A stretch of 64,000 nucleotides of DNA from Hydrangea macrophylla (Eukaryota; Streptophyta; Magnoliopsida; Cornales; Hydrangeaceae): assembly GCA_033977485.1 (NCBI GenBank), contig CM066987.1:52912533-52976532 (forward strand). The letters are read 5' to 3'. Below the pieces are notes generated by a model that had not been told where the DNA came from, did not search any database, and was given only the letters and a program-made list of their open reading frames with translations. This document shows positions 35,339 to 48,775 of the stretch, piece after piece. Position numbers and translations under genes: made by a program. How positions within the stretch are numbered: position 1 is the first letter of the stretch; every line of letters starts with the position of its first letter.

Positions 35339-36740
35339 TAATTACCAACTCTGACTTGGGCCATGCAGAGAAGGCTTAATACATTTTGGAGCCTAAGACG
35401 AAGAGCTAAAATAGGGCCTTTACGATATTCAATATATTACTACTTATAGGGGGCTTTAGCCACAACTTCCTCAAATAAAACACGTTCAAGCTAAAACCCA
35501 AGCTATTTTTCTTTTTAACTCATTAGGCCATTTTGTTCTTGTTTTGGTTGAAAATGTCCTTTTATACCCAAAACACTTCAATTTCCTTAATAAAAACATA
35601 TTTATGTAGTAAAATTGGCACCATAGGTACAAAGATCTCAAAAAAAAAAAAAAAGTCCAGAAAATGATAAAATTATCTATTTGCAGACAGATAAAATCCC
35701 AAAATGAGGTAGCAAATTACTTGTTTTTCTAATGTTTGCAAGTCTAATGCATAGATCTCGAAAAAAAAAACATGAAATCAAAAAAAAAAAATCACCTAAA
35801 AAGCCCAAGAATTGAGAAAGTTATCGTCGTTATAAAAAATAAATAATGCTACTTGTTGCAGACAAATAAAATCTCAAAATCATGCTACAACTTAACTTTT
35901 TTATAAATATTCAAGTCCAATGCGTAGATCTCGAGAAAAAAATATGAAAATACAAAAAAAAAAAAAAAAATTTAATAGTAATTATAATAATAATCTTAAT
36001 CATCATCATCGTCGTCATCCTCATCCAAAAAGGCAAAAATAAATTGAGTAAATTATGGTTATTTTCGTCAATATTATCTATCAGTCAACGGATAATTTTG
36101 TCTATTTTGACAGATAAAATCGAAAAACGAGGTTCCAAATTATGTTTATTTATAGATTTTTAAGATCAATGCATAGATCTCAACCAAATACATGAAATCC
36201 GAAACAAATCACCCATAAAGACTAAAAAAAACGAGTAAGTTACGGTGGTTTAAAGTTGATAGATAATATTAAACTAACCATTTTTTTGGTAGAAAACCTT
36301 CCCACGAGGGGCTTTATAAAAAATTGCCAAATCGTGTGGGTTTTGGCTATTCCACCTAATATTGAGGGGTCTAGCAAAATTTCCCATACTTAATACACTA
36401 TTTGAGAAGCAAAATTATTATCAAACTTTAATCTATTCAAAATTCTCTTAAGATTTTCTTTCCAGTTGATAAAGCAGATAATCCATTTAATCTCTCCTTC
36501 GATATAATTGATCTTAGGTAAAATTTATCACTTTTAGTATTGAAAAACTTCTTTTTTCAAAAAATGACGGTTGCAAATATTGTTGATAGGATATTATAAG
36601 CAATCAAAGCATCAAGAACATAATCTAGTTTTTTTAATAAATAATAGTATTTAAATTGTTTCTTGTAAAATTTCTGAGAAGATTTTTTATTTTGATTGGT
36701 GATCACAATTGAGACCTTTTTCCTCTTAACAACTGGATTT
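35339..36740. repeat. AT-rich DNA with diverged tandem units
   Basis: Between about 35630 and 36260 a unit containing 'caatgcatagatctcgaaaaaaa' and 'cagataaaatc(c/t)caaaatga' recurs at about 35749, 35921 and 36168, spaced 170-250 bp. The rest shows no gene. Several A runs are present. Confidence 0.45.
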
Positions 36741-36947
36741 ATAATTGGGTAACTTAATATATAGTCCTAATATAGACACCTAACTAGAAATTAAACCATT
36801 TTTAAAATGAAACTAGAAATAGGTCCCTAATTTATTTTGAGGACCAAAATACCCCTATATAATTATATGTAGAAATATATCTATACACATATATAATATT
36901 TAATTTCCACAATCAAGGTTTTAAAATTCAAAACTCATATTAACTAT

Positions 36948-36996
<49 letters not shown>

Positions 36997-39130
36997 CAAA
37001 AGTTGAAGGAGAGAAAGAAAGAAGACTTCGCAACACCATGTCCACCACCTTCCGTCATAGGTGATTCATGAAGATCGTCGACACAGAAGCTTGATTCATT
37101 ATCGACTACGTATTCTAAGAATTTTGGTACAAATTTCTCACAATTTTGGAACAAGTAGCTTCGATTCAAACATTGAAGTTTTTTTGAGAAAAATGGTTAT
37201 TGTTTTGATTAGGGCTTGGCTTCACACTAAAAGTTTTTTGATTCGACGACGACGATTGGAAGACTGCATGACAGCAATGGCTAGAACACTAACTCGAGTC
37301 TTTCGTTTAACCTCTATAATCTTTTCGTTTTTTATACATTATATTTGTTTGCTTGTAGGTTTTTTAGTGATGTGGAAAATTTCATGATCTCTAAGAGAAT
37401 AATAGTGAGAAATTTGTTTGTGTGTTTATATATATATATATATTTGAATGGAAGTTTCGCAAAGAATTCGTCTTATTAAAGTTTTTGTTTTTGAACAGAA
37501 GTGGAAATTTCTCATCAAATTTGTGGTTATTTGGTGAGAACTTCTCACTTTGTTAATAAGAAGTGATAAATTTCTGATACATATAGTCTGCATGTGTGTA
37601 TATATTTGAACAAAAGGTGAGAAATTCTCACTAAATAACCACAAATTTCTCACCTTACATTAAAAACTCGAAGAAAAAAAATCTTTGCTAATACCATTAC
37701 GCATATACATAACAAAACTATGATTATCTTTAAAAGAAAGACATGCAAACATACTGAGAAGTTTTTCACTTAATAATGAGAAAATATTCTTACTTATTAA
37801 GTGAGAAATTCTCACTAAATACTCAGAAAATTATCCGTTGATTTTAGGGATATTAATCTCATTATCTATGATCTCCTAAAAATACGCTTCCCATAACTGT
37901 ATATAACACAAATTTGGAAGTATTTTGAATATACACAGCTGTATATATATAAGGTGAGAAATTCTCACATTACTCTTTTAAACCGAAATCCCTTGATATT
38001 AGGGATATTAATCCCCTTATCCATGATCTCCTAAAAATTCGTTTCCCATAACTGAATATACCACGATTTTGAAAGTATTTTGAATATAAACAGCTCTCTC
38101 TCTCTCTCTCTCTTTCTTTCTCTATATGTATATGTGTGTATGAATTTCGCACTATATTAAGAGAATTTCTCACATTTTTATCAGCAACCTTCAATCTTCC
38201 ACAAAAAATAATCTTATTTCTTTTATTCAAATCAATATAAAATATACAGATCATTTTATACTATAAACGTATTACATACAGATCATTTTATCAGAGTGAG
38301 TAAATTCCTTGATTTTAGCAAACGAATTTGAAAGTTGAGTAAAATAAGGAAACTACTTGATTTTAGCAATATTTATTCTCTTATCCATGATCTCCATGGA
38401 TTACACTTGCCATATCCGTCATTCACATGCCTTATTTGTGCTGGTGGTACATATATACATATATACATCTAATCATATGGCCAATTTCGAATGTTCTAAT
38501 AACAAATTTCTCACTTAGTAATACAAATTTCTCACTTTTTGAATGGATACAATACGAAATTTCTCACAACTAAGTCACTTCTTCCAACAAGATTATCACC
38601 AAATTCTCAAATTATGAATTTCAGCATGATTTTGCACTATACTGTGAATTACAGTTATAAATTTCGCACTATATTGTGAGAATTTCTCACCTTTTTATCA
38701 GCAACCTTCAATCTTCCACACAAAATTATCTATTATTTCTATGATTCGAATAAAAAAAACATACAAATCATTTTCTACTATAAACATATTACATACAGAT
38801 TTAAAAAATGCATTGTTTTGAACCACAAATCAACATAATCTTTGGAATAAAAATCATTATCCATGATCTCCTTACAATCCGCTCCATTTATTAACTACCT
38901 TATATAACTTTATTTGAATTTCACATGTGTCATATATATGTGTATACAATACATTTATGTATATATGTCTGACAAGGGTATAATGGTCCGAATTTATACT
39001 TACCATTTAGGAATAGTGACTAATTATTGATTTCTGTTGCAAATTAAGGATTAATTTCTATACACCAAATCAGTTAGGATCAATTCCTATTAATGGCCAT
39101 AATTAGGGACTAAATTGTATATTTCTATTT
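36741..39130. repeat. Repeat-rich AT segment, possibly a diverged foldback
   Basis: The ends resemble each other in inverted orientation ('aatatatagtcctaa...gaaattaaacc...gaccaaaatacccc' against the complement near 38970-39125). Inside, blocks recur in direct orientation: one at 37846-37950 and 37990-38100 ('gatattaat...atgatctcctaaaaat...cccataact'), another at about 38160-38215 and 38690-38740 ('tttttatcagcaaccttcaatcttccaca'). Many copies of GAGAAATTCTCAC and related short palindromes are present. No coding region was recognised. Confidence 0.4.
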
Positions 39131-39589
39131 ATAATTTCCTTTTTGTAACAATTTTTTTTTTTCAACTAAGGAGAGCATCGACATTATGTCAGATTCCTAA
39201 AATTCTACGATTTTCGTTTTAGATGTATACTGTATCGGCCTGGTTAACTGAATTTTATTGGGGGAAAGAATAATGCTATGATTCCTAACTATAATTAGAT
39301 CTCAGTCAATTTTGTGTGGCAATTTAGAAGTCAGATTATTACTATTTTTTTTATTGAAAATACACCAATAATAATTATAAAAGAAAAAAAATTTAAAAGT
39401 CATCAGCACAAACAAAAAAAAAAAAAAAACACATACATCAACGTTGTGAAGTTGTTCCTAACGTTGTGTTGAGTTGTTCCAAATGTTTTGATGAGTTACG
39501 CCCAACTATGTACACAGTTGCTCTCCAACGTTCTAAAGAGTTTCTCCCAATGTTATGATGATCACGAGAAACATGATATTTTGTGGATC

Positions 39590-40045
39590 GCGCTACAAAC
39601 ATTTCACTTTGTGCCACAAATAGTCCTTTCAGACACGTTCAACGGGTCGCCCACGCATCAGATAATCCCCCGTCGCAGACAACTATTTGTAGTGCGCATA
39701 TGCGCCACAAATAGTACATTATTTGTAGTGTGAATATGTGCCACAAATAAAATAAATTAGTATCGGTAATGAACCTCCATCATTGAGTATCAATTAAATG
39801 CGCCACAAAATTGTATAATCATCAGCGAGGCATGAGTATTGCATCGCAAATCGCAAATAATTGTAAGCAAATAATTGTAAGCCCCACAACTAATTTACCC
39901 AAACTTAATATATTAGCATTTTTACCCAAACTTAATATATTAGCATTTGTGACACATATTGTGTGCTACAAATACTACCAGCAAATTATATTTTACACTA
40001 TTTGTGACGCAACTTGTGCACCACAAATACTACCTGCAAAAGTAG
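39590..40045. repeat. Cluster of TTTGTGGCGC/CACAAATA short repeats
   Basis: Copies of 'gccacaaata' and its complement 'tatttgtggc/tatttgtagtg' recur about ten times, in the style of CACTA subterminal regions; TATTTGTAGTG is the complement of CACTACAAATA. No complete element could be bounded. Confidence 0.4.
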
Positions 40046-41667
40046 TCAGACTGGCTTCGAAATTTTACACATATATGGACTGAAGTTTAACATCCCATTA
40101 TATTCTTTAATTTACTACTAACCACATTGATAGTTGTACTACATGTAGTGGTATGTGATACCACCAACCGCTGTCAGAATGTATGTTACAACTATTAAAT
40201 TATTTAGAAACAATTTTTGGGAAGTATTGCATTGCATTGAAAAAAAAAATCAAAGGTTGTGGTTGTGGCCATGTATGCTTTTACTTGTTGGTCTGTCTTA
40301 CGGAGGCTATTCGGAAAAACCTCACATAACTCTTTGGGCAGATACTGTAAATGGGTTAATTACAAAAAAGTTCGAATTCATGAACACACGATGACAAGTG
40401 GGGGTATTTGTAATATACGCCCGCGCTAAAACACGTAAATGTAATAAATAAGTTCTCAAATCCTCGGTTTATCTGCAGTTGTATTGCAATGCCTGTCTAT
40501 ATAAAATGACATGATTATGTGATCTACACCAAAATAGCAGATTTGTCACCCTTATTTTTGCTATCTTTGTCACTGCTGCTGACAGTGACAAAATTGTAAC
40601 TGTCTTTGACAGTGACAAATAGAATTGGTGACAAAAGTAATAATTTGTCACTGCTACAAGCAGTGGCAAGTGACAAATTTAATCTCCTAAACGCATAGCC
40701 CACCCCCTCCCCCTACCCCCAAATATTTGGTTTCCCCTCCCCCCAAAATTTTGACCGACCAAACACTCCCGAAAACCCCCTAACCCATATTTGGTTTCCC
40801 CCCAATACAGAGAAAGAGGTTCTCACTTTGCTCGAAGCCAACATTTTCTCTCCCTCTCTTCCTCATCTTCCCCAACTTCTTTCGCAGGCGCCTTCATGCT
40901 CCACCCACTTTACCTTCTCCGGCCCCTCTAGCTTCACTCCTCCTCTAGAACAAACCCTAACGACCAAGTCGTTGTGAGGTTTTCGGAGTATAGGCCGACG
41001 ATTCCTCCACCATTGAAGCTCAAAGCCGAAGAGTGTGAACATAACACTAGCCTTGTTGTTTTCTAGCAGGTACTGTATTGATTTTGCAAACCCTAATTAA
41101 TTTCAAAGGTTTATTTTGTTGGGGTTACTATGTAAGTTCTTTGGCCATGTCTCTACTCTCATCTTTGTCTCCCCTCTCTCTCATCTCAGTTCGCTGATAC
41201 ACCAACACAACTGATCAAAAATCTCCCTCACTCTCTAAGCTTTCACCTCGAAGTCGATTCTACACAAAACATACAGATATGCATATAAAAGTATTTTTTC
41301 TTAGGGGATTACAAAAATAATCACACTAACTCAGTACAGAAAAAGGGTATATGACCAGAATAATGTTACCTATCTGTGTGCGCACGTTTTCTCATACCTA
41401 GATACAAGCATATTCAAGTATATAGATCACTAGTGAGTGCACACATAGATTTTATATGGTATGGATGGAGTTTTAAAGTAGATTTGCCTCTTCTATGAAT
41501 TGTTTCAAATATGATGTAAAGAACAAATTAATTTTTTTTTTTCTATTTCTTGTGTAGAAGCCCCTGCCTAGCGACTTCCTTACGGTTCATATTAGTGTTT
41601 CCAACAAGGCGTTTACTTCCACTGAGGAAATGTAGTACAAACAGTGAGCTCCATTCAGTACTCAATT

Positions 41668-41670
<3 letters not shown>

Positions 41671-41718
<48 letters not shown>
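41671..41718. repeat. (TG)24 microsatellite
   Basis: A perfect 48-bp TG run. The overlapping open frame on either strand is low-complexity. Confidence 0.95.
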
Positions 41719-41719
<1 letters not shown>

Positions 41720-41841
41720 AGAGATGGGTTTGGTTATAAACAATTGTGGCAGTTATAGTATACATTCTTGAATAATTTCAAGCTTCAAACAAGACAAAAG
41801 AAGCAATCATGGTGAGTCAATCATTCCCCTTATCGTTACTC

Positions 41842-41868
41842 ATATATATATATACACACATACATACA

Positions 41869-41899
<31 letters not shown>
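41842..41899. repeat. (TA)n(CATA)n microsatellite
   Basis: An AT run is followed by about ten CATA/TACA tetranucleotide units. Confidence 0.85.
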
Positions 41900-41900
<1 letters not shown>

Positions 41901-42310
41901 AGTAGTCCGTGTGTGCTTTGTTCATATCTAATGTTCTGCGTACTTTATATATATCTAGCTAAAAGGGTTATCACAATTCGATTTCTAGACTTACATTAAT
42001 TTACAAATTTTGATTCAATTTTTACAAACACTAATATCAAATTGAGATTCTCGAATTCAATGTCAAAAAAGTAGTAAGTAAAACCAAAGATCTGAAGAGG
42101 TCTTCCATGGATCTAAATCTTCGTCAAGATGTGGCACCGGTATTGAAGACTCACCACCAGCATACAAACCTTCAAGTTCAGATATTTATCAATGCCATTG
42201 CAAGTATAACTTTTCTCTACATCAGTTATTCTCCAATTCAACTCTTTATCAATTGGGTGTTTGGGTACTCAAAATTGCAGTTTAAGAACTCAATTTCGTG
42301 TGCGTGTATG

Positions 42311-42313
<3 letters not shown>

Positions 42314-42362
<49 letters not shown>
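42314..42362. repeat. (CA)n(TA)n compound microsatellite
   Basis: About 15 CA units pass directly into about nine TA units, abutting the small inverted-repeat element at 42363. Confidence 0.9.
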
Positions 42363-42479
42363 GATCTTAAGTGCACTAAAAAACCCGCGGGCTGCCCCGC
42401 TGACCCACGTCCGTCCTGCCGCCCCGCTGACCCGTGGGGTTTTTAGGCTTAAAATCCAGTGCACTGGTGCTTAAGATCC
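42363..42479. mobile_element. Small GC-rich inverted-repeat element
   Basis: It begins GATCTTAAGTGCACT and ends with AGTGCACTGGTGCTTAAGATC, imperfect inverted repeats around a GC-rich centre with a duplicated 'gccccgctgaccc'. It stands out from the AT-rich, microsatellite-bordered surroundings. Length 117 bp; family not recognised. Confidence 0.5.
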
Positions 42480-43498
42480 TCCCCCTATATATATGTATGT
42501 GTGTGTGTGTGTGTATATGTGTTGTTTGGCCTCCAAATCTGTTTGCAAGGTTTTTGTAATGGACCAAACAATGTTTCTCTGTATAATTGTGTGCACTTTT
42601 TTAAAGTTTTACATTCATCTATATCTAATTGTGGGGGTTGATGTCTGAAGCTCTTAAATTCGATGTTTTTTGTACAATTTTTTTTTTGGAGTGAATAAAT
42701 GTAAATAAGTTGCATTGACTGCTTTCAAATCATTTGGGAAGTTAAACCCCCACTACAAGAAAATAGGGTTTTTGTGACGGAAAAAAACCGTCACAAAAAA
42801 GGTGCAATTCCGTCACAAATACTTTTGTGACGGAAATGCACCTTTTGTGACGGATTTGTGCTCGAAACAAGTTAAAGGCGTCACAAAAAGCCTGTGTCGG
42901 TCAAAATCCGTCACGTAAAAGTTTTTGTGACGGATTTTGTGTCGGATTTTCGTGTGACACAAAAAAAGTGTCACATATACATATTATTTGTGACAGTTTG
43001 TTTGTGTCGACCCGAACCGTCACAAATAGTATTTGTGACGGATTTGTGTGAGACACAAATAGTGGTCACATTTAATTTGAAACACTTTATTTGTGTCGAG
43101 CCGAAACCGTCACAAATACTATTTGTAACGGTTGTGGACAACTAGTATTTGTGACGGAATGAATAGTGTTTGTGACGAAATTTTAATATTGTGACCACAA
43201 CAATTATTACCAAAACCGTCACAAATATTATTTGTGACGGAAATTTATATTTTATTATCCAAAATCATTAATTCTACATCACAATAAATCATGCCATACT
43301 TATTTTTAACGACAAGAACCACATAAAATTTAAAAGCATATTAATTAAAGATAAAATAAGAGACAATAAAACATATGTTCATACATGATTGTTTCATAGC
43401 TGACATTAGTAAAATAAAAATAAAATGAAAATAATTTAAATAAAGTCTTTACGCTCACCATTGATTCAATTAAAAACAGCAACTTATGCTCTAATTCT

Positions 43499-46149
43499 CT
43501 AATCCCTCGCCACAACCTGAAACAGAAAATGAAACTTGAATTAAATTATAATAATGCAATCACCTAGCAACCCAAAGAGAAAAACAAGACCAAATATACA
43601 AATAAAAAACTATCCAAACAAGCAACACAAGAATAAAAAAAACGGCAAAGATTTCTAAAAGAAAATCGGCATAGTTTCCTCTGTTTCTACAACATCCGAA
43701 AATTTCCATTAACCTGTGTAAATAAATTTATCACAACCCAAAATCAACATACAACTCTTTGGCACTTTTATGATCTAGCATAATTAAATTTAGCACAAAT
43801 TTCTTATCTCAAAGTATTACCAATAACATGATGAGTCCAATGTTACTTCATGCTATACAACAAACAATTGAAGATCACTAACCCTAATTGTGAATGCACC
43901 ACAACTCACAATTCTGCTCATTAATATAAGATAATCAACCATATTGTTTCACTACATAAAATATACACTCACACATTACAACTCACAATTATACTCATCA
44001 ACACAACTAATAATGAATAGGAAATAAACTAGAGCTATATCTAACAATTTTGTCGTAAACTACATGTACAAAGAAATTACCTCATCACCTTGGTTCGTAT
44101 CTCTATCAGCCTCAGAGTTTGGGCGGTGCACACTTGATGAAGTAGGAACCTACAAAAATACAAAATTCTTCATCAAAGCATATTTTTGTGAAGTAAAATG
44201 CAAGCACTAAATTTGAGTTCATAGAAATAATCATTTTCATATAGAGAACACATATCAGAGAGAACACATATCAGTAGCAAATTCGCCTTTATTGTAAGTT
44301 TCATCAAATGAAGTTTGAGGAGTTGATGTACAATACCTTGACTCTGTGCTCAAGCGGGTCCAATATAAACTCAAAGAATCTCTTTCACAATACTCGATCA
44401 AAGAAGCTCGAAAATCTTCTCGATCCAAAATTCAACTACCCAAACATATGTTCTCTGATAGGAAAAAAGAAAATATTAATCATCATAGGAAAAAAGAACA
44501 TATTCATCCCTAAAAACAAGACCCCTAATTAGTTCAGCAACTAAAAATATTGTTTTGAAAATCAACTTCTTTTAACTTCGAAGACCAATATCAAATTTGA
44601 CTGTATGATAAGAAATATCCATCCTTTGTAGTCAACAACTATAGTTTCGTATATCAATGTAGAGATTTTTTATTAGCTGAGAGCAAGTCAACAAAAATTA
44701 GATTCTACATTGTGCATCGCAATCCACCATAATATTGAAAGAAAGAAAAAAAGTAGAGAAACCAGTTTAAGTCAGAAAAGCCAAAAAGTAGAGAAACTAG
44801 TTCAAGTCAGAAAAGAAACCACTATGCTATCACCAAAATTGCTTTTAAGCTATTATACCACTTCCAAAATACTATGCTATCACCAAAGTCATGATCATTT
44901 TCCTGGAAAGTAACAAAGAATATGGATATTCCAAAAAAGCCAAAAAAACAAAAGCTAGGGATATAAATAATCATATTGGACCGACAAGAAATAATAGCAA
45001 GAGACTGATTTGAGACAAATTGCTAAACTCATAGAATTTTCCTCCTATATAATTCGGCTGCTAATTGAATGAAGTAACACCAACCATATTGTAAATGATG
45101 TTTAATGTCAAGGTAAAGGGCCCTTCATTCCAAAAAATGAGTGAAAACAATAGAGAGGCCTCCTCCATTGGGAATGACCACCAGTACCTTCTCTTTTTCT
45201 TGAAGCAATTGTGTTTAACTGGTGAGAAACAAAAGTTATGATTCTGGTTTGGTTTAACTATATCCTTACTTCCTTTTTGAAATATCTTAACATGCTTCCT
45301 TACTTCCTTAGGGAATATGTTAACATGTTTTAAAAGGCTTATACATGTAAGAATTTTATACAAGCATTTTAATGCCCATACCCATACCACGTGGTACTCT
45401 GGTTTCGGGATGAGGACGTTTGCCATAGCCACTAAAATATCTCAATAAAATAAACCACATCACGTCATCAATCCTTCAGCAAAGAAATCATAAGATATTT
45501 TCCAAATTTGAAGCCCAGCTTATCTTTAGGTCAATAGTGGAATCCTTTCAAAATCGCTTTTAAAAATATTCAAGAAGTTCCAACCGCAATGAACACTTTT
45601 ACATTACTCCTAACCAAATATGGAATTGAAATATGGAATTCATAGCATTATTTTATTACTCTAAAACAATTTAAGCTTGTTTGTATGTATTTGTTTGTGT
45701 ATGCATACACACAGGAAAAAAAAAATTACTCAAATGATGTGGCAGTGAAATTACTCAAAACAACTAATCGGATGGTGCACAACTTAGCACAAATGAACTG
45801 GTTTTTATAATTTCAAGTGTCTAGTGATTACCCTTTTGTTACATTGGAGTTCGTGTCTAATTATAAACTCTTTAAAGTAAAAAAAAAAAGCAACCGATAA
45901 TGTGGAGTACAAAGGAACTGGTTCTAAATATATAGTTAGATGTTGTGTAATGCTTCTTAATTGCATAGTCTTTGCCTGACTTAAAAAATAACTTAAGAAT
46001 TAGTTCTTTACCAACAAAAGTCTAACATCATACACCAAATAAAAGTAATATTGAGTATGTACCTGATCATGTTTTAACAACTTCCAAACAGGTCGATACA
46101 TTTTCCACCATTTGAGATATTTTCCTGGCAAACTGCTGAAATCACTCAT
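43499..46149 (-). CDS. Possible three-exon small gene inside the CACTA element
   Basis: Three minus-strand segments fit together with consistent splice phases. Exon 1 (46149-46063) starts at ATG, begins MSDFSSLPGKYLKWWKMY, covers 29 codons and ends at a CAG|GTACAT donor. Exon 2 (44149-44081) follows a TTTTTGTAG acceptor, covers 23 codons (VPTSSSVHRPNSEADRD...) and ends at GAG|GTAATT. Exon 3 (43516-43499) follows a CATTTTCTGTTTCAG acceptor and ends with VVARD and a stop. The product would be 57 residues, basic and aromatic-rich at the N-terminus, acidic later. I do not recognise it; it may be a remnant of the element's own transcript or of a captured gene. The model rests only on splice signals and phase. 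Confidence 0.3.
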
Positions 46150-47158
46150 GGTTGTTCAGCTTGAAATTTGGGGAAGTGGGTGATAACTTGTCTTTAGTGC
46201 AATAATTGAATCAAGCAATCAATATTATGCTAGTTAATAATAATAACTAATAATAATGAAATGGCGTAATGACTTGTTCATCCAATTTTTGTTCACCCTT
46301 GCACACTCGGGCTTCCCTGGAGTGACTTGTGTCATATTTCAGTAATTATGTTGATGATTTAAGGGCAAAATGAGAATAAAATGAGACATAAGTGAAAACC
46401 TGAGTGAGGAAAAATGGGGTGAGAAAAAATATATTCAACAAAGATAGCACTAATTGAATTTAGATGGTAAGTTCCACTCTTGCATTAAAGATTAACCCAG
46501 TAAGTCGTCGTCAACATCACATAAACATAAGAAATTAAAGGTGCCAAAAATCAAAGTTCCATTAAAAAAAAATAATAACGTAACAATAAAAATTTGCCAA
46601 AAAAAGCCAATTTTAATTTAATTAAGTAATACCTTGATATATATATATATATATATATACTGCAATCATAACCTTACATAATCCAGTTTGATCAACCCAA
46701 AAATCCAAACGGACCAAACCCCATTAATTTACACACTAACATCCTCTATAGCTCTATTATATATAGTCTATACACACAACAAGCATCATAAGTAGGCTAC
46801 CTAGCTATGATCTTATATCTATCTTAACTCTAAATATATATCAGTACTGATAATTAATTAGAACACTTCCTCAACTTCTCACAGAATTAAACCCATGGGA
46901 ATGTATATTCATATCATTATATATATATATATATATAGTAAGAAGAGATAACAGATGGCCAAGAAGTGAGACAACTTACAAGAACCAGAGATTGAGGGTT
47001 TAAGCCCTAAACAAAAAATTATATGCAACAAAACAACTTACAAGACGCAGAGATTGGGTGTTTAAGCCCTAAACAAAAAAATTGGGATTCCAAGCCCTAG
47101 AACTTACCAATGTACCAAAGACCCGGTGGCTTTTTCTTCTTACCAGTGAAGGTCTCAC

Positions 47159-47160
<2 letters not shown>

Positions 47161-47197
<37 letters not shown>
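47161..47197. repeat. (GA)n microsatellite and purine-rich tract
   Basis: A GA run is followed to about 47360 by a purine-rich minisatellite-like stretch ('ggagggagagagggtgaaggagg', 'gggcgccggaggga') near the right end of the CACTA element. The overlapping open frame is low-complexity. Confidence 0.85.
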
Positions 47198-47204
<7 letters not shown>

Positions 47205-48616
47205 CGGAGGGTGTCGGACGAGAGGGAGAGAGGGTGAAGGAGGAGGGAGGGCGCCGGAGGGAGAAAGGGCGCCGGAGGGAGAGAGGGTGAAGGAGGAGGG
47301 AGGGCGTTGGAGGGAGAGAGGGCGGAGGAGGAGGAGGAAGGGCGGAGGAGATGAAGAATAATGAGAGTGAGAGAGGGTTTTTTCTTCTTAACTCAACCCG
47401 ATGAATTTTTTTTTTTTTTTTTTTTTCATATATTCACTTTTGCCCCCAACTTTTCCCGCCACAAAAAATTATTATTTGTGACGGATTAAATAAATTCGAG
47501 ACAAATAAAAATGTATTTGTGTCAGATAGGTACACTTTCGTCACAAATAAAATTTATTTGTGTCGGATATGTACGTGTCCGTCACGAATAAATCATTATT
47601 TGTGTCAGATATATTTCCGTCACAGAATCCGTCACAAAAACATTTATTGTGACGGATATTGAACCGTCACAAAAACTTTCGTCACAAAAGGCCCATTTTC
47701 TTGTAGTGCCCATTGGATTGAACACATTTTATCTCCATTTCTTGGAGGTTTGGTTTACAAGGATATAACTGCAGCTTTTTATTTTTCTTTTCCCTTGTAT
47801 TGCCAACAGAAAATTTGGTTCTGACACAAGTAGCTGAACCTTCTAACTTGGAGAATGTTGTGCTGAGAACTTGTTGTATTGGCTTTAGTAGTTCAGTTTG
47901 TTGTTCTCATCATGGTTACCGAGATCGCGTGGTTCCTAGGGCATCCGGGTCCTAAATTTCAAGAACCAAACGAGAAGAAGAAGATAAATAGTTATTTTCA
48001 TTTGAGGTTTGTTTTCATTGAAGTAATGGATAAATAACCATTTTCATTAAAGAGCTTCTAATATATTTGCATCGGAGACTTAATTTGATCTTATTCTTCT
48101 ATATTTTTTTGTGTTTGATATTGGATTATGTGAAGTCGTGGAATGATTTAGTACTATATATCATATATAACTACTTACATAAGTGCTAGTCGAACCAAAA
48201 GTTCAACCCAAGTGAACCGCTAACCAACGAAGATTAGCCGCCCGCCCCCCCTCCCCCGCCAACCACCACGAACCGAGCTAAGTGTTGTACCGCATACCCG
48301 AACCCGTACCATATACCGGGGTGAAGCACATTCCAGGTAACATTGGTTCTGGTACTTGTTATCAAATCCATCAATTAGGTCCATTTTGTCTAGTTGGTGT
48401 GTGTTATCTACAAAAAAGATAGAGTTCAGTAATAACCCCAATTATAAGACTAATGTTTTCCTACATTCTTTTATTTTTCTTGTCAGTTGCAACCTAAAGA
48501 CTGTCTTCTTTTTTTTTTTGGTGGCATATAATAAAAGTTGGTTTAGTTAATTTTTGATTAAAACAAGTTTGGTCGTTGGGGTACATCCAGATTGGCTTAG
48601 AGATGGAGCAAAATTT

Positions 48617-48775
48617 TGATTGATTTATCAATTTTCTTATATTACTTTAAGCTTAGGCATCCCTAAAAACTTAAGCACGTGCATATGTCGATGATTGATT
48701 GATTTATCAGTTTTCTTATATTACTTTAAGCTTAGGCATCCCTAAAAACTTAAGCACGTGCATATGTCGATGATT
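48617..48775. repeat. 79-bp tandem duplication
   Basis: Two copies of a 79-bp unit, starting 'attgatttatca' and containing 'aagcttaggcatccctaaaa', lie head to tail and differ at about one position (caattttc against cagttttc). The near-identity means a recent duplication. Confidence 0.9.

Larger units (their letters stand above)
42751..47708 (-). mobile_element. Complete 4,958-bp CACTA (En/Spm) element, non-autonomous
   Basis: The ends are CACTACAAGAAAAT and the exact inverted ATTTTCTTGTAGTG, flanked by the 3-bp duplication CCC (42748-42750 and 47709-47711). Subterminal regions of about 480 bp (left) and 260 bp (right) are packed with TTTGTGACGGA and TCCGTCACAAA in both orientations, the binding-site arrays typical of CACTA elements. 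No transposase-sized reading frame is present, so it depends on a transposase elsewhere. Possible short exons lie on the minus strand. Confidence 0.93.

Noticed and set aside
42107..42370. 87-codon open frame starting MDLNLRQDVAPVL
   Set aside because: It runs into the CA/TA microsatellite and no homology or splice context supports it.
45061..45432. 123-codon minus-strand open frame inside the CACTA element
   Set aside because: No recognisable domain, and it does not fit the splice phases of the small three-exon model; chance frame is more likely.
47110..47361. 83-codon Arg/Glu/Gly-rich open frame
   Set aside because: Low-complexity translation of the GA microsatellite and purine tract near the CACTA end.
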